Shown here: positions 25,165-34,158 of the stretch, in pieces
Layout of the letters: each line of letters starts with the position of its first letter
Position numbering within the stretch: the stretch's first letter is position 1
Translations under genes and position numbers: made by a program
The notes under the pieces: model-generated
Told to the model about the DNA's origin: nothing
The model's input: the letters and a program-made list of their open reading frames with translations, nothing else
The model's database searches: none
NCBI GenBank assembly: GCA_927417275.1
Contig: CAKMJV010000033.1
Span: 1 to 64,000, forward strand
Direction: 5' to 3'
From: an uncultured Clostridia bacterium
GTDB taxonomy: Bacteria > Bacillota > Clostridia > Peptostreptococcales > Acidaminobacteraceae
DNA length: 64,000 bases

Positions 25165-25198
25165 ACATGAGACATCCTTATAGATGTCTCATGTTTTA
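25165..25198 (+). terminator. Intra-operon hairpin / leaky terminator after the AbgT-family gene
   Basis: Perfect 12-bp stem ACATGAGACATC (25165-25176) / GATGTCTCATGT (25183-25194), then TTTTACTTT. The RBS of the next gene follows at once, so it probably adjusts relative expression. Confidence 0.6.
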
Positions 25199-25212
25199 CT
25201 TTGGAGGTTCAG

Positions 25213-26328
25213 ATGATCAATCAAGAGAGAATCGTAAATGCATTTTTAGAATATGTTCAAATATCAAGTCCAACTAAATTTGAAGGTAAATTTGCTGCTT
25301 ACATTACAAATGAATTAAAATCATTAGGTTTTTCTGTCGTTGTAGATGATGCAGGTGAAAAATTGGGCTGTGACACAGGCAACGTTATAGCTAAACTTAA
25401 AGGCACAGTAGAAGGCAGTCCGATATTGTTTAGCTGTCATATGGATACCGTTTCTCCAGGTGAAAACATTAAACCGATTATAAAAGAGGGTATTATCTAT
25501 AGCGATGGTACCACGATTTTAGGTGGAGACGATAAAGCGGGTATCGCAGCAATCATTGAAGCGGTAAAAACAATCAAAGAAAATAACATCCCCCATGCAG
25601 ATATAGAAATTTCTTTTTCAATTTTTGAAGAAGGCGGCTTACATGGCGCTAAAAACTTAGATTATTCACAGTTTAAAGCAAAGCATGCATTTATTTTAGA
25701 CAGTGGTGGTGAGCCGGGTCAAGTGATTACCAGAGGACCTGCTCAAGACAAACTGGATTTTAAAGTGATCGGAAGACCTGCACATGCAGGCGTAGCACCT
25801 GAAGAAGGCATTAGTGCGATTATGGTTGCTGCAGCAGCGATTTCTAAGATGAACCTGCTTAGAATTGATGAGGAAACCACAGCAAACATCGGTAGAATTG
25901 AAGGTGGCAGTGTAACAAACATCGTCGCACCTGAAGCAATCGTTAAAGCAGAATCTAGAAGTTTAGACAACGATAAACTTAAAAAGCAATCAGATCATAT
26001 GGTAGCGTGTTTTATGGAGGCTGCAGAAGCATTCGGTGCAAAGGTAGAATGTGATGTGGTACGTATGTATTCTGCTTTTCATGTTGATTCTGAAGACGCC
26101 ATCGTAAAAAATGTGTTTGAAGCTTGTGAAAATATAGGTATAAAACCATTTACAGCACCATCTGGTGGTGGAAGTGATACTAATATTTTTAATGCAAATG
26201 GATTAACCGCAGTAAATTTAGGCATTGGCGAAAGAAAACCACATACTTTAGAAGAACATCTTCATATCGTAGACTTGGTCAACGCTTCTAAACTGGTAAT
26301 GGAACTGATTAAACTTTACGCAAAATAG
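25213..26328 (+). CDS. M20-family metallopeptidase (peptidase T-like)
   Basis: 371 residues. Zinc-site motifs in order: LFSCHMDTVSPG (first His, Asp), GGDDKAGIAA (bridging Asp), FEEGGLHGAKNLD (catalytic Glu pair), FILDSGGEPG (Asp), and the C-terminal HTLEEHLHIVD (His). A dimerisation lid lies at about 180-290. The sequence is closest to the PepT/PepT-like tripeptidase branch rather than AbgA/AbgB amidohydrolases. It likely cleaves the small peptide or conjugate brought in by the AbgT-family carrier. The ATG at 25213 follows TTGGAGG. Confidence 0.9.
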   Translation: MINQERIVNAFLEYVQISSPTKFEGKFAAYITNELKSLGFSVVVDDAGEKLGCDTGNVIAKLKGTVEGSPILFSCHMDTVSPGENIKPIIKEGIIYSDGTTILGGDDKAGIAAIIEAVKTIKENNIPHADIEISFSIFEEGGLHGAKNLDYSQFKAKHAFILDSGGEPGQVITRGPAQDKLDFKVIGRPAHAGVAPEEGISAIMVAAAAISKMNLLRIDEETTANIGRIEGGSVTNIVAPEAIVKAESRSLDNDKLKKQSDHMVACFMEAAEAFGAKVECDVVRMYSAFHVDSEDAIVKNVFEACENIGIKPFTAPSGGGSDTNIFNANGLTAVNLGIGERKPHTLEEHLHIVDLVNASKLVMELIKLYAK

Positions 26329-26334
26329 TCAAAG

Positions 26335-26370
26335 AGTGAATGCTAATTTATCATTTAGCATTCACTTTTT
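26335..26370 (+). terminator. Terminator after the M20 peptidase gene
   Basis: 12-bp stem AGTGAATGCTAA (26335-26346) / TTAGCATTCACT (26355-26366), then TTTTTTATTTT. Confidence 0.9.
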
Positions 26371-26483
26371 TATTTTATTATTACAAGTGAATTAAGTGTT
26401 CATGAATTTCGATACATATGAAGTCATTTTGTGTAGAATATTAAGTAGGTGAAACGTCACGACCATTGATTTTAGGAGGCATT

Positions 26484-29384
26484 ATGAAGCGTAAGACATT
26501 ATGGGTGATCGTCTTGACATTGGTTTTAGTAATAAGTGGTTCAGCAATTGGTTTTTCTGAAGGATTAAACCAAGAAGCACTTAATGAGATAAATGACGAT
26601 TTTAAAGGACTATGGGTCGCAACTGTCTTAAATTTAGATTATCCAGTAAAAGCCACCATAGACAGCAGCACTTTAAAAAAGGAAGCACTTCAGATATTAA
26701 ATGATGCACATGCCATGGGATTTAATGCGATCATTTTACAAGTAAGACCATCGGCGGATGCTTTTTATAAGTCTGATTTGTATCCGTGGTCTAAGTATTT
26801 AACGGGCAAACAAGGCGTTGCACCGTCTGATAACTTTGATCCATTGACATTTTGGGTTGAAGAAGCTCACAAACGTGGGATCGCCATCCATGCATGGATT
26901 AACCCGTATAGGATTACGCGTAAATTAGCATCAGAACCCGCTCACGATTACACACAGCTCGCATCGAATCATCCTGCAAAACTTAATCCATCTTGGGTTG
27001 TGGAGCATTCAGATGGCAATTTATATTTTAATCCAGGACTACCAGAAGTGCGTGAGCACATTGCGCTGAGTATAAAAGAAATAATCCAAAATTATGATAT
27101 TGATGGCATTCACTTTGATGACTATTTTTATCCGAGTACGACATTTAATGATGACGCAACTTATAAAAAATATGGTACAGGGTTTAAAAACCTCGCTGAA
27201 TGGCGCAGAAGTAATGTCGATCAACTGGTAGATCAAGTCTACAAGACCATTAAATCTACTGATGAGAAGGTACAGTTTGGTATCAGCCCATTTGGTATAT
27301 GGGCAAATTCAAAGTCCATCTCTACAGGATCAAAGACAAGTGGTTTCGAGTCCTATATCAGCCAATATGCCGATACAAAAAAATGGGTTGAGAACAACAT
27401 GATCGACTATATTGCGCCTCAAATCTATTGGCACATCGGTTACGAGATTGCAGATTATAATGAGTTGCTAAAATGGTGGAGCAATGTTGCTGCTAAGTCC
27501 GATACAAAACTATATATTGGTCATGCGGCATATCGAGTAGGTAATAGCGATGTTAATAGTCCGTGGTATGGCGTTAATGAGATCTATAAACAACTGAGAT
27601 TAAATAAAATGTATCCTCAAGTTAAGGGAAGCATATTTTTTAGGTATAAGTTTTTTAAAGAAAATAGTGATTTGCGTGCTTTAATCACAAATGAATACAG
27701 TGATTTGGCTGTGCAGGATCAATTTGTGATCGGGCGACCTACTCAAGATGTTTCCACTACATCCAAGCAATACTTTTTAGGTGGCGCTTCTGATCCGCGC
27801 TATCCACTATATATAAATGGCGAAGAAATCACATCAAGAACGACACAAGGATATTTTGGTGTCTATGTTGTGTTAAAAGATGGCGCCAACACTTATGTTT
27901 TTGAACAAAACGCAACTAAAATAACGCGGAAAATTACAAAGATTAAACCAGCTCTTGCAGCGCCTATGTCAAAAATAGAGATTATTCCTAAGTCCAGTTG
28001 GCCTCAGTCAAAACGCATGATCGCTCAAACCGATGAAATTGTTTTTTCTGTTAGAGCGCCCATTGGTGCTTCTGTTTCTGTAAAAGTGGGTGGTACAAGT
28101 TATACTTTACAACCCTATACAAAGGTTAACAATTCAAAATCGCCCTATGCAACGACTTATTCTTTAAAGACAAAGTTACCAGTTCAAACTGGAACACCTA
28201 GAGTTGTTGACTTAGGGAAACCTATTTATACCATGACTTATGGTGGTAAAACATATACGCAAACGGCAGCAGGCACATTACAAATCATTATGCCAGGTGC
28301 ACCATTAATCGCGACAATCTCAAATGACTTTGTTGATACGTATGAGTCAGCGACGACTTCAAACGGCGCACATTTTATATTACACAAAGGCATGCAAGAT
28401 TATGTAACGGGTCTAAATGGAGATTTTACTAGACTTGCATCTGGTTTATGGATTAAGAATGAGAATATTAAAACGTCTCAAACAACGTTGCAATCAAATG
28501 TAATAAACCGCGTTTCATATGCAAGAAGTTTAGATAAAGATGAAATCTTATTTTATAACGCTAACAAAGTCGTATCTCATGTTTCGTATGATGGCAGTTC
28601 GCTTATCGTTACTATGAATCATACATCAAATGCATCAAACGTCACATTGCCTTCGGTTTCAGTTGTTTCTTCTGTGCAGTTAAAAGCGGAAAACAATAAA
28701 GCAATTTATACTTTCAAATTAGATAAACCAGAACAATTAGGTGGTTATTATTTAGAAGATTTTAATGGTGGCATTAAGTTGGTCATAAAACCCAAGTTCA
28801 AAGCATTTAGTCAAAGTGAATCACTTCCGCTTAAAGGTGCTGTAATCATGCTAGATCCAGGTCATGGCGGTAAGGATTCGGGTGCTATCGGCCTACTTGG
28901 TGCTTTAAAGCCTGAAAAAGCTGTGGTTTTAGAGATTGCGAACCAGGTAAAACGTGAACTTGAATTAAAAGGCGCAAAAGTTGTATTTACACGTTCGTCT
29001 GATGCGTTTATGAGTTTACAAGATCGTTTAAGCGCATCAAAAGCGCTTATGCCTGACCTGTTTTTATCCATACACGCTGACAGTTTGGAAAATACTGCGG
29101 ATTTAACAAAAGTAAGTGGTTTTTCAGTTTTCTATAAAGACCCACTTTCTAAATCATTGGCTCTAAATATTAAAAATGACGTGGTAAGCCGATTGATGCG
29201 CGTAGATCGTGGCGCTAAAAGTATGAATTTTTATGTGGTAAGAGGCACTTGGACGCCATCGGTGCTGGTTGAAACAGGATTTATGCCAAATCCATCCGAA
29301 TTCCAATTTTTAAATACCCCTAGTGAACAAGTTCGAATGGCCCAATCTTTAACGGAATCAATTCTTACGTTTTTCACAAAATAG
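26484..29384 (+). CDS. Secreted fusion: GHL10 (DUF187) glycosyl-hydrolase-like domain plus N-acetylmuramoyl-L-alanine amidase
   Basis: 966 residues. After a signal peptide (about 1-25), residues 35-400 match the GHL10/DUF187 TIM barrel: FKGLWVATVLNLDYP, GFNAIILQVRPSADAFY, HAWINPYRI, DGIHFDDYFYP and YIAPQIYWHIGYE. A middle region (about 430-780) appears to be beta-rich. The last ~180 residues are an Amidase_3 domain with zinc ligands in MLDPGHGGKDSG, KAVVLEIA and FLSIHAD, plus the catalytic Glu in VLVETGFMPNPSE. It should act on peptidoglycan at the surface, joining a predicted glycan-binding or cleaving barrel to an amidase. RBS AGGAGG sets the start. Confidence 0.92.
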   Translation: MKRKTLWVIVLTLVLVISGSAIGFSEGLNQEALNEINDDFKGLWVATVLNLDYPVKATIDSSTLKKEALQILNDAHAMGFNAIILQVRPSADAFYKSDLYPWSKYLTGKQGVAPSDNFDPLTFWVEEAHKRGIAIHAWINPYRITRKLASEPAHDYTQLASNHPAKLNPSWVVEHSDGNLYFNPGLPEVREHIALSIKEIIQNYDIDGIHFDDYFYPSTTFNDDATYKKYGTGFKNLAEWRRSNVDQLVDQVYKTIKSTDEKVQFGISPFGIWANSKSISTGSKTSGFESYISQYADTKKWVENNMIDYIAPQIYWHIGYEIADYNELLKWWSNVAAKSDTKLYIGHAAYRVGNSDVNSPWYGVNEIYKQLRLNKMYPQVKGSIFFRYKFFKENSDLRALITNEYSDLAVQDQFVIGRPTQDVSTTSKQYFLGGASDPRYPLYINGEEITSRTTQGYFGVYVVLKDGANTYVFEQNATKITRKITKIKPALAAPMSKIEIIPKSSWPQSKRMIAQTDEIVFSVRAPIGASVSVKVGGTSYTLQPYTKVNNSKSPYATTYSLKTKLPVQTGTPRVVDLGKPIYTMTYGGKTYTQTAAGTLQIIMPGAPLIATISNDFVDTYESATTSNGAHFILHKGMQDYVTGLNGDFTRLASGLWIKNENIKTSQTTLQSNVINRVSYARSLDKDEILFYNANKVVSHVSYDGSSLIVTMNHTSNASNVTLPSVSVVSSVQLKAENNKAIYTFKLDKPEQLGGYYLEDFNGGIKLVIKPKFKAFSQSESLPLKGAVIMLDPGHGGKDSGAIGLLGALKPEKAVVLEIANQVKRELELKGAKVVFTRSSDAFMSLQDRLSASKALMPDLFLSIHADSLENTADLTKVSGFSVFYKDPLSKSLALNIKNDVVSRLMRVDRGAKSMNFYVVRGTWTPSVLVETGFMPNPSEFQFLNTPSEQVRMAQSLTESILTFFTK

Positions 29385-29399
29385 AATCTAATTAGGGAC

Positions 29400-29428
29400 T
29401 TTACAATTTTAATAAAATGATTTAGAAT
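29400..29428 (+). promoter_or_regulatory. Promoter of the marR-ABC exporter operon
   Basis: TTTACA (29400-29405), 17-bp spacer, TAGAAT (29423-29428), ending directly at the palindrome starting at 29429. Confidence 0.65.
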
Positions 29429-29468
29429 ATACTTCGTACACGAAACTTCGTGTGCGAAGTATTTTTTT
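29429..29468. promoter_or_regulatory. 34-bp near-perfect palindrome at the MarR start site (operator and/or terminator)
   Basis: Bases 29429-29462 form an inverted repeat: ATACTTCG-T-ACACGAA, two central bases, TTCGTGT-G-CGAAGTAT; 15 of 17 base pairs are Watson-Crick. It begins right after the -10 box, so it covers +1, the expected place for a MarR operator. As RNA it is also a strong hairpin followed by T7, so it can terminate transcription from the amidase gene. Confidence 0.7.
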
Positions 29469-29483
29469 GAAAGCGGTGTTAGT

Positions 29484-29930
29484 ATGGTAGATATGGATAG
29501 AGGCTATGAAGTAATAAAGCGCATAAAACGTATAAAACAAATGATGCATGAAAACATGGAAAACATGTTTAAAACAGTTAATCTTACTGCTCCTCAGGGG
29601 ATGGTGGTGGGTACATTGTTTAAAAATGGGCCTATGAAAATAGGGGATATCAGTCAAGCCATGGATCTTTCTATGAGCACCATTTCAGGGATTATCGATC
29701 GTCTAGAAAAAAGTGACATAGTAAGCAGAGAAAAAAGCAATGAAGACAAACGCGTTATATTGGTGGATTTAACACCATCATTTAAAAAGTCTTCAAAAGA
29801 ACTATTTAAAAAAATGGAATTTGATTGGGGAGAAAAAATCAAAAATGCCTCAGAAGATGAAATTGAAGCGATATTAAATGGCTTTGATGCACTTGAAAAT
29901 GTATTGATCAGAAGTAAAAAAGCAGAGTAA
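29484..29930 (+). CDS. MarR-family transcriptional regulator
   Basis: 148 residues with the MarR winged helix: LTAPQGMVVGTLFKNGPMKIGDISQAMDLSMSTISGIIDRLEKSDIVSREKSNEDKRVILVDLT, where the DKR wing arginine and the recognition helix STISGIIDRLE are typical. N- and C-terminal helices form the dimer interface. It is the first gene of an operon with two ABC exporter subunits and probably represses it until a ligand or drug binds. An in-frame ATG at 29493 is an alternative start. Confidence 0.92.
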   Translation: MVDMDRGYEVIKRIKRIKQMMHENMENMFKTVNLTAPQGMVVGTLFKNGPMKIGDISQAMDLSMSTISGIIDRLEKSDIVSREKSNEDKRVILVDLTPSFKKSSKELFKKMEFDWGEKIKNASEDEIEAILNGFDALENVLIRSKKAE

Positions 29931-29939
29931 GGAGAACCT

Positions 29940-32060
29940 ATGTTAAAAATAATAAAGTTTCTTAAACCATTTACAGCAGCCGTTTTAATCGCAATCGTAC
30001 TCTTATATCTTCAAGCGATGGCTGATTTAGCACTTCCAGATTATATGTCAAATATCGTCAATAATGGCATTCAAAAAAATGGCGTTGACCGTGCCATACC
30101 TGAAATTTTTATTGAGGATGATTTTAATCAGATTTTACGCATTGTCGATGAAAACGATTCAGAGATCATTCGTTCTCACTATCAACTAATAGCGGCAGAT
30201 CAAAGTGAGGATAAAGCATCATATGCAAATTATCTAAGTAAGTACCCTTTGATTGCGAATCAAAATATATATCGAGTAGATCATTTAAACACATCCGATA
30301 GCGAAGCACTAGAGTTAATTCTTTCGAAAGCGCTTATACAAGTGGCAGTGCTATCGGGACAATTACCGGACATGAACCTGAGTACACTCGATCAACAAAC
30401 CGTTATTCAAATGGGTTCACAGGCAGTTGCACAATATTTAGTGCGTTTAGGAGCAGACTTAGAATCCATTCAACGTGCTTATATTTTGAAAACTGGCGCA
30501 CGCATGCTTTTAATTTCTCTGATCGGGGCTATTGCTTCTATTATGGTTGGACTTATTGCAGCGCGTGTTGCTTCTGGTGTTGGTAGAAATCTTCGTAAAG
30601 CAATTTTTACAAAAGTTGAAGGATTTTCTAATGTTGAGTTTGATAAATTCTCAACTGCATCTCTTATAACACGTAGTACCAACGATATCACCCAGATTCA
30701 AACGTTGCTCGTTATGATGATACGTATGCTTTTTTATGCGCCGATTATGGGATTTGGAGGCGTAATTCGAGCACTTGATAAGAGCAGTTCCATGTCATGG
30801 ATTATAGCGGTTGCTGTAATTATACTATTGGGCATCATCATCGTCGTTTTTTCGATCGCATTACCTAAGTTTAAAGCGGTACAAAAGATGATTGATCAAT
30901 TGAATCTTGTGGTTAGGGAAAACTTAACGGGGATGATGGTTATACGCGCCTTCAACACACAGTCTTTTGAAGAAAATCGATTTGACAAGGCAAATCATGA
31001 TTTAACGAAAACCAACTTATTTGTTAATCGCGTAATGACATTTATGTTTCCAGTTATGATGCTAATTATGAATGGCGTATCTCTCTTAATCATATGGGTG
31101 GGTGCTCATCAAATTGCGGAATCAAATATGCAAGTAGGAGATATGATGGCATTTATGCAATATGCGATGCAAATCATTATGTCATTCTTAATGTTGTCTA
31201 TGATGTTTATTATGGTTCCAAGAGCAACGGTTAGTGCAGGTCGTGTAGCAGAAGTCTTAGAAATGGAAGCAACGATTCTAGATCCGATTAACCCCATGCC
31301 GATTAATAGATCCGGCAAAGGCATCGTCGAATACAAGCATGTTTCATTTAAATATCCTGGCGCAGAAGAACCGGTTCTTAATGACATTACTTTTACTGCG
31401 AAGGCAGGTGAAGTCACTGCCATTATAGGCGCAACAGGTTCAGGGAAATCAACCTTAGTAAACTTACTGCCAAGATTTTATGATGTTACAGAAGGTGAAA
31501 TAAGTATAGATGGTGTTTCGGTAAAATCTGCGAAGCAAAGCGATATTCGATCGATCATCGGTTATGTGCCTCAAAAATCGGCTTTGTTTAGTGGCACCAT
31601 TGAGAGCAATTTAAAAGTGGGGAATCCATTAGCGACAGAAGAAATGCTTACTACGGCGATGCAAATCGCTCAGGCAACAGAGATCGTTAATGAAAAGCCT
31701 GAAGGGATGCTCGCACCTATTGCTCAAAGTGGTGCTAATTTATCCGGTGGACAAAAACAGCGTCTTTCAATCGCTAGAGCATTAGTGAAACAACCAAAGA
31801 TCTTTATCTTTGACGATGCTTTTTCTGCTTTGGACTATAAAACGGACACAACGCTTAGAGCGGCACTTAAAAAGCAAACCGATCATGCAACGGTTATATT
31901 GGTCGCTCAGCGGATATCAACCATTAAAGATGCGGATCAGATATTGGTCATTGAAGAGGGTAAATTGGTAGGAACAGGTACACATGAAACCTTAATGCAA
32001 TCTTGTATGACGTATCAAGAAATCGCATTGTCACAATTAAGTTTGGAGGAATTATCATGA
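29940..32060 (+). CDS. Heterodimeric ABC exporter, subunit with degenerate ATPase site and large extracytoplasmic insert
   Basis: 706 residues. After the first membrane helix (about 12-35) there is an insert of about 140 residues (about 45-185, rich in acidic residues) before helix 2, so it faces outward. Then comes the rest of the membrane domain and the ATPase: Walker A GATGSGKST, signature LSGGQKQR, Walker B IFIFDDAFSALD with Asp in place of the catalytic Glu. This is the degenerate half of a heterodimer. The stop overlaps the partner's start. The MarR gene ends 9 bp upstream, suggesting inducible multidrug-type efflux. Confidence 0.92.
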   Translation: MLKIIKFLKPFTAAVLIAIVLLYLQAMADLALPDYMSNIVNNGIQKNGVDRAIPEIFIEDDFNQILRIVDENDSEIIRSHYQLIAADQSEDKASYANYLSKYPLIANQNIYRVDHLNTSDSEALELILSKALIQVAVLSGQLPDMNLSTLDQQTVIQMGSQAVAQYLVRLGADLESIQRAYILKTGARMLLISLIGAIASIMVGLIAARVASGVGRNLRKAIFTKVEGFSNVEFDKFSTASLITRSTNDITQIQTLLVMMIRMLFYAPIMGFGGVIRALDKSSSMSWIIAVAVIILLGIIIVVFSIALPKFKAVQKMIDQLNLVVRENLTGMMVIRAFNTQSFEENRFDKANHDLTKTNLFVNRVMTFMFPVMMLIMNGVSLLIIWVGAHQIAESNMQVGDMMAFMQYAMQIIMSFLMLSMMFIMVPRATVSAGRVAEVLEMEATILDPINPMPINRSGKGIVEYKHVSFKYPGAEEPVLNDITFTAKAGEVTAIIGATGSGKSTLVNLLPRFYDVTEGEISIDGVSVKSAKQSDIRSIIGYVPQKSALFSGTIESNLKVGNPLATEEMLTTAMQIAQATEIVNEKPEGMLAPIAQSGANLSGGQKQRLSIARALVKQPKIFIFDDAFSALDYKTDTTLRAALKKQTDHATVILVAQRISTIKDADQILVIEEGKLVGTGTHETLMQSCMTYQEIALSQLSLEELS

Positions 32061-33922
32061 GTGAAAAACAGACGATGAATCGTTCATCCAAACAGTCACA
32101 ACCAGTATTTGGAGGTGGCAGAATGATGATGCCTGGTGCGAAAGCAAAGGATTTAAAGGGGACATATAGAAGGTTAATAGATTATCTAAAAGCATATAGA
32201 GGACGCATTATAGTCGTCATTTTATTTGCGATTGGAAGTGCAACATTTGGAATTTATGGCCCAAAGATGCTAGGAAACGCAACCACAAAAATTTATGAAG
32301 GCGTTATGGGAAAATTAACAAACCCAAATGCAGGCATCGATTTTAGTTATGTAGGTGGTATTCTAATGACACTCATCGCTTTATATGGTTTAAGTGCATT
32401 GTTTTCATATATACAAGGCTATATCATGTCAGGTGTTTCTATGAAAATCAGTTATAAGATGCGAAAAGACATCAGTGAAAAAATTAATCGTATTCCCTTA
32501 AGCTATTTTGACTCAACCAATCATGGTGAAATACTATCACGAATTACGAATGACGTTGATACGGTTAGTCAAACACTTAATCAGAGCATGACACAAATCA
32601 TCACCTCTTTTACGACAGTTGTAGGTGTATTGATTATGATGATAAGCATAAGTGGCCTGATGACATTGGTAGCACTTGCGATTATTCCTATTTCGATGTT
32701 TTTGGTAATGTTAATCGTTAAACAGTCACAAAAGTTTTTTAAAGAACAACAAAAGTTATTAGGCAATGTAAATGGTCACATCGAAGAAATGTACAGTGGA
32801 CATGTGATCGTGAAAGCATTTAATGGTGAGGATAAAAGCATAGAAACGTTTGACGCATATAACAATGATCTTTATAAAACATCGTGGAAAGCTCAATTTT
32901 TATCTTCCATAATGATGCCCATGATAAACATCGTTGGCAACATAGGATATGTAGCAGTCTGTGTGCTTGGCGGTGCTTTAGCAGCAAAAAAGACAATTGC
33001 AGTTGGCGATATTCAAGCTTTTATTCAATACGTTAGAAATTTTACACAACCCATCTCGCAATTAGCAAACATATCAAATGTACTCCAACAAACAGCTGCT
33101 GCCGCAGAACGTGTTTTTGAGTTCTTAGATGTGGAAGAGCAAGTTTTAGAAACAGGTGAACCTTTAGACGCATCAAAAATTAAAGGTGAAGTTGAATTTA
33201 AAAATGTTCAGTTTGGATATAAGAAGGATCAAATGGTTATTAATGATTTTTCGATTAAAATTAAGCCTGGTCAAAAAGTGGCTATCGTTGGTCCAACAGG
33301 GGCGGGTAAAACGACCATGGTCAAATTATTAATGCGTTTTTATGACATAAACGCAGGCGAGATAAAACTGGATGGTAAAAACATCAAAGACTTTTCTCGA
33401 TTTGATTTAAGAAGACAGTTTGGAATGGTGCTTCAAGATGCATGGCTCTATAACGCCAGCATAAAGGATAATATACGATACGGCAATCATGAAGCAAGTG
33501 ATGAGGATATAATCAATGCTGCTAAAGCAGCACATGTTGACAGTTTTGTTCATATGTTACCAAATGGCTATGATATGATTTTAAATGAAGAAACGTCAAA
33601 CATTTCTCAAGGACAAAAGCAACTTATAACCATCGCAAGGGCATTTTTGACGAATCCAAAATTACTTATTTTAGATGAAGCAACCAGTTCAGTGGATACG
33701 CGAACAGAGGTACAAATTCAAGAAGCCATGAAGCGTTTGATGGAAAATCGAACAAGTTTCATTATAGCACATCGGTTATCCACCATACGTGATGCCGACT
33801 TGATTCTGGTTATGAATCATGGTGACATTATTGAACAAGGAACACATATCGATTTACTCAATCAAAATGGTTTTTATACTGAACTGTATAACAGTCAATT
33901 TGACACTGAAAAAGTTAGCTAA
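32057..33922 (+). CDS. Heterodimeric ABC exporter, subunit with competent ATPase site
   Basis: 621 residues from the ATG at 32057 (TTTGGAGGA upstream; ATGA overlap with the preceding stop). Cytosolic N terminus about 50 residues, six membrane helices, then ATPase with Walker A GPTGAGKTT, non-canonical signature ISQGQKQ and Walker B LILDEATSSVD with catalytic Glu. It complements the degenerate partner. Same arrangement as the pair at 3116-6590 but in reverse gene orientation and with a regulator. Confidence 0.92.
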   Translation: MSEKQTMNRSSKQSQPVFGGGRMMMPGAKAKDLKGTYRRLIDYLKAYRGRIIVVILFAIGSATFGIYGPKMLGNATTKIYEGVMGKLTNPNAGIDFSYVGGILMTLIALYGLSALFSYIQGYIMSGVSMKISYKMRKDISEKINRIPLSYFDSTNHGEILSRITNDVDTVSQTLNQSMTQIITSFTTVVGVLIMMISISGLMTLVALAIIPISMFLVMLIVKQSQKFFKEQQKLLGNVNGHIEEMYSGHVIVKAFNGEDKSIETFDAYNNDLYKTSWKAQFLSSIMMPMINIVGNIGYVAVCVLGGALAAKKTIAVGDIQAFIQYVRNFTQPISQLANISNVLQQTAAAAERVFEFLDVEEQVLETGEPLDASKIKGEVEFKNVQFGYKKDQMVINDFSIKIKPGQKVAIVGPTGAGKTTMVKLLMRFYDINAGEIKLDGKNIKDFSRFDLRRQFGMVLQDAWLYNASIKDNIRYGNHEASDEDIINAAKAAHVDSFVHMLPNGYDMILNEETSNISQGQKQLITIARAFLTNPKLLILDEATSSVDTRTEVQIQEAMKRLMENRTSFIIAHRLSTIRDADLILVMNHGDIIEQGTHIDLLNQNGFYTELYNSQFDTEKVS

Positions 33923-33931
33923 AGCCTTATG

Positions 33932-33958
33932 GATGCGAGATTTCTCGCATCTTTTTTT
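33932..33958 (+). terminator. Terminator after the MarR-ABC operon
   Basis: GATGCGAG (33932-33939) pairs with CTCGCATC (33944-33951), four-base loop, then T7. Confidence 0.9.
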
Positions 33959-33981
33959 ATACAAACATACAAATAATTTTG

Positions 33982-33996
33982 ATTGTTTCAAACAAT
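33982..33996. repeat. 15-bp perfect palindrome upstream of the sugar ABC operon
   Basis: ATTGTTT-C-AAACAAT, about 115 bp upstream of the operon promoter -35. No gene or promoter explains it; it could be a regulator site. The rest of 33959-34273 holds the promoter and operators listed separately. Confidence 0.4.
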
Positions 33997-34041
33997 TCAG
34001 GGTATTTATTTGATGAATCATGTTTTCGTAGAAGTACATGC

Positions 34042-34057
34042 GTGCTATCGGTTGCAC
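34042..34057. promoter_or_regulatory. Upstream LacI-family operator (O1)
   Basis: GTGCTATCGGTTGCAC: arms GTGC/GCAC, 8-bp centre with the central CG typical of LacI/GalR operators. It sits 40 bp upstream of the -35 box and matches the second operator at 34159-34174. Confidence 0.6.
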
Positions 34058-34096
34058 AATATTTTAATGTTTTGTTTGGAAAATGTGAATAAAATA

Positions 34097-34125
34097 TTGC
34101 CATAGAGATAATTTGCATGTATAAT
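34097..34125 (+). promoter_or_regulatory. Promoter of the sugar ABC operon
   Basis: TTGCCA (34097-34102), 17-bp spacer, TATAAT (34120-34125). Start site about 34132, so the leader is about 140 nt and contains the downstream operator. Confidence 0.75.
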
Positions 34126-34158
34126 GAGCGTAAATGAGGTTATTTTTTTTGAATTCAA

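Noticed and set aside
25165-25198. Hairpin after the AbgT-family gene as a full operon terminator
   Set aside because: The T tract is interrupted, and the next gene has a strong RBS but no promoter between; a leaky terminator or processing site is more likely.
26430-26460. GAAACGTC upstream of the GHL10-amidase gene as a third ECF promoter
   Set aside because: GAAAC and CGTC are adjacent rather than separated by about 17 bp, so they do not match the two clear ECF sites.
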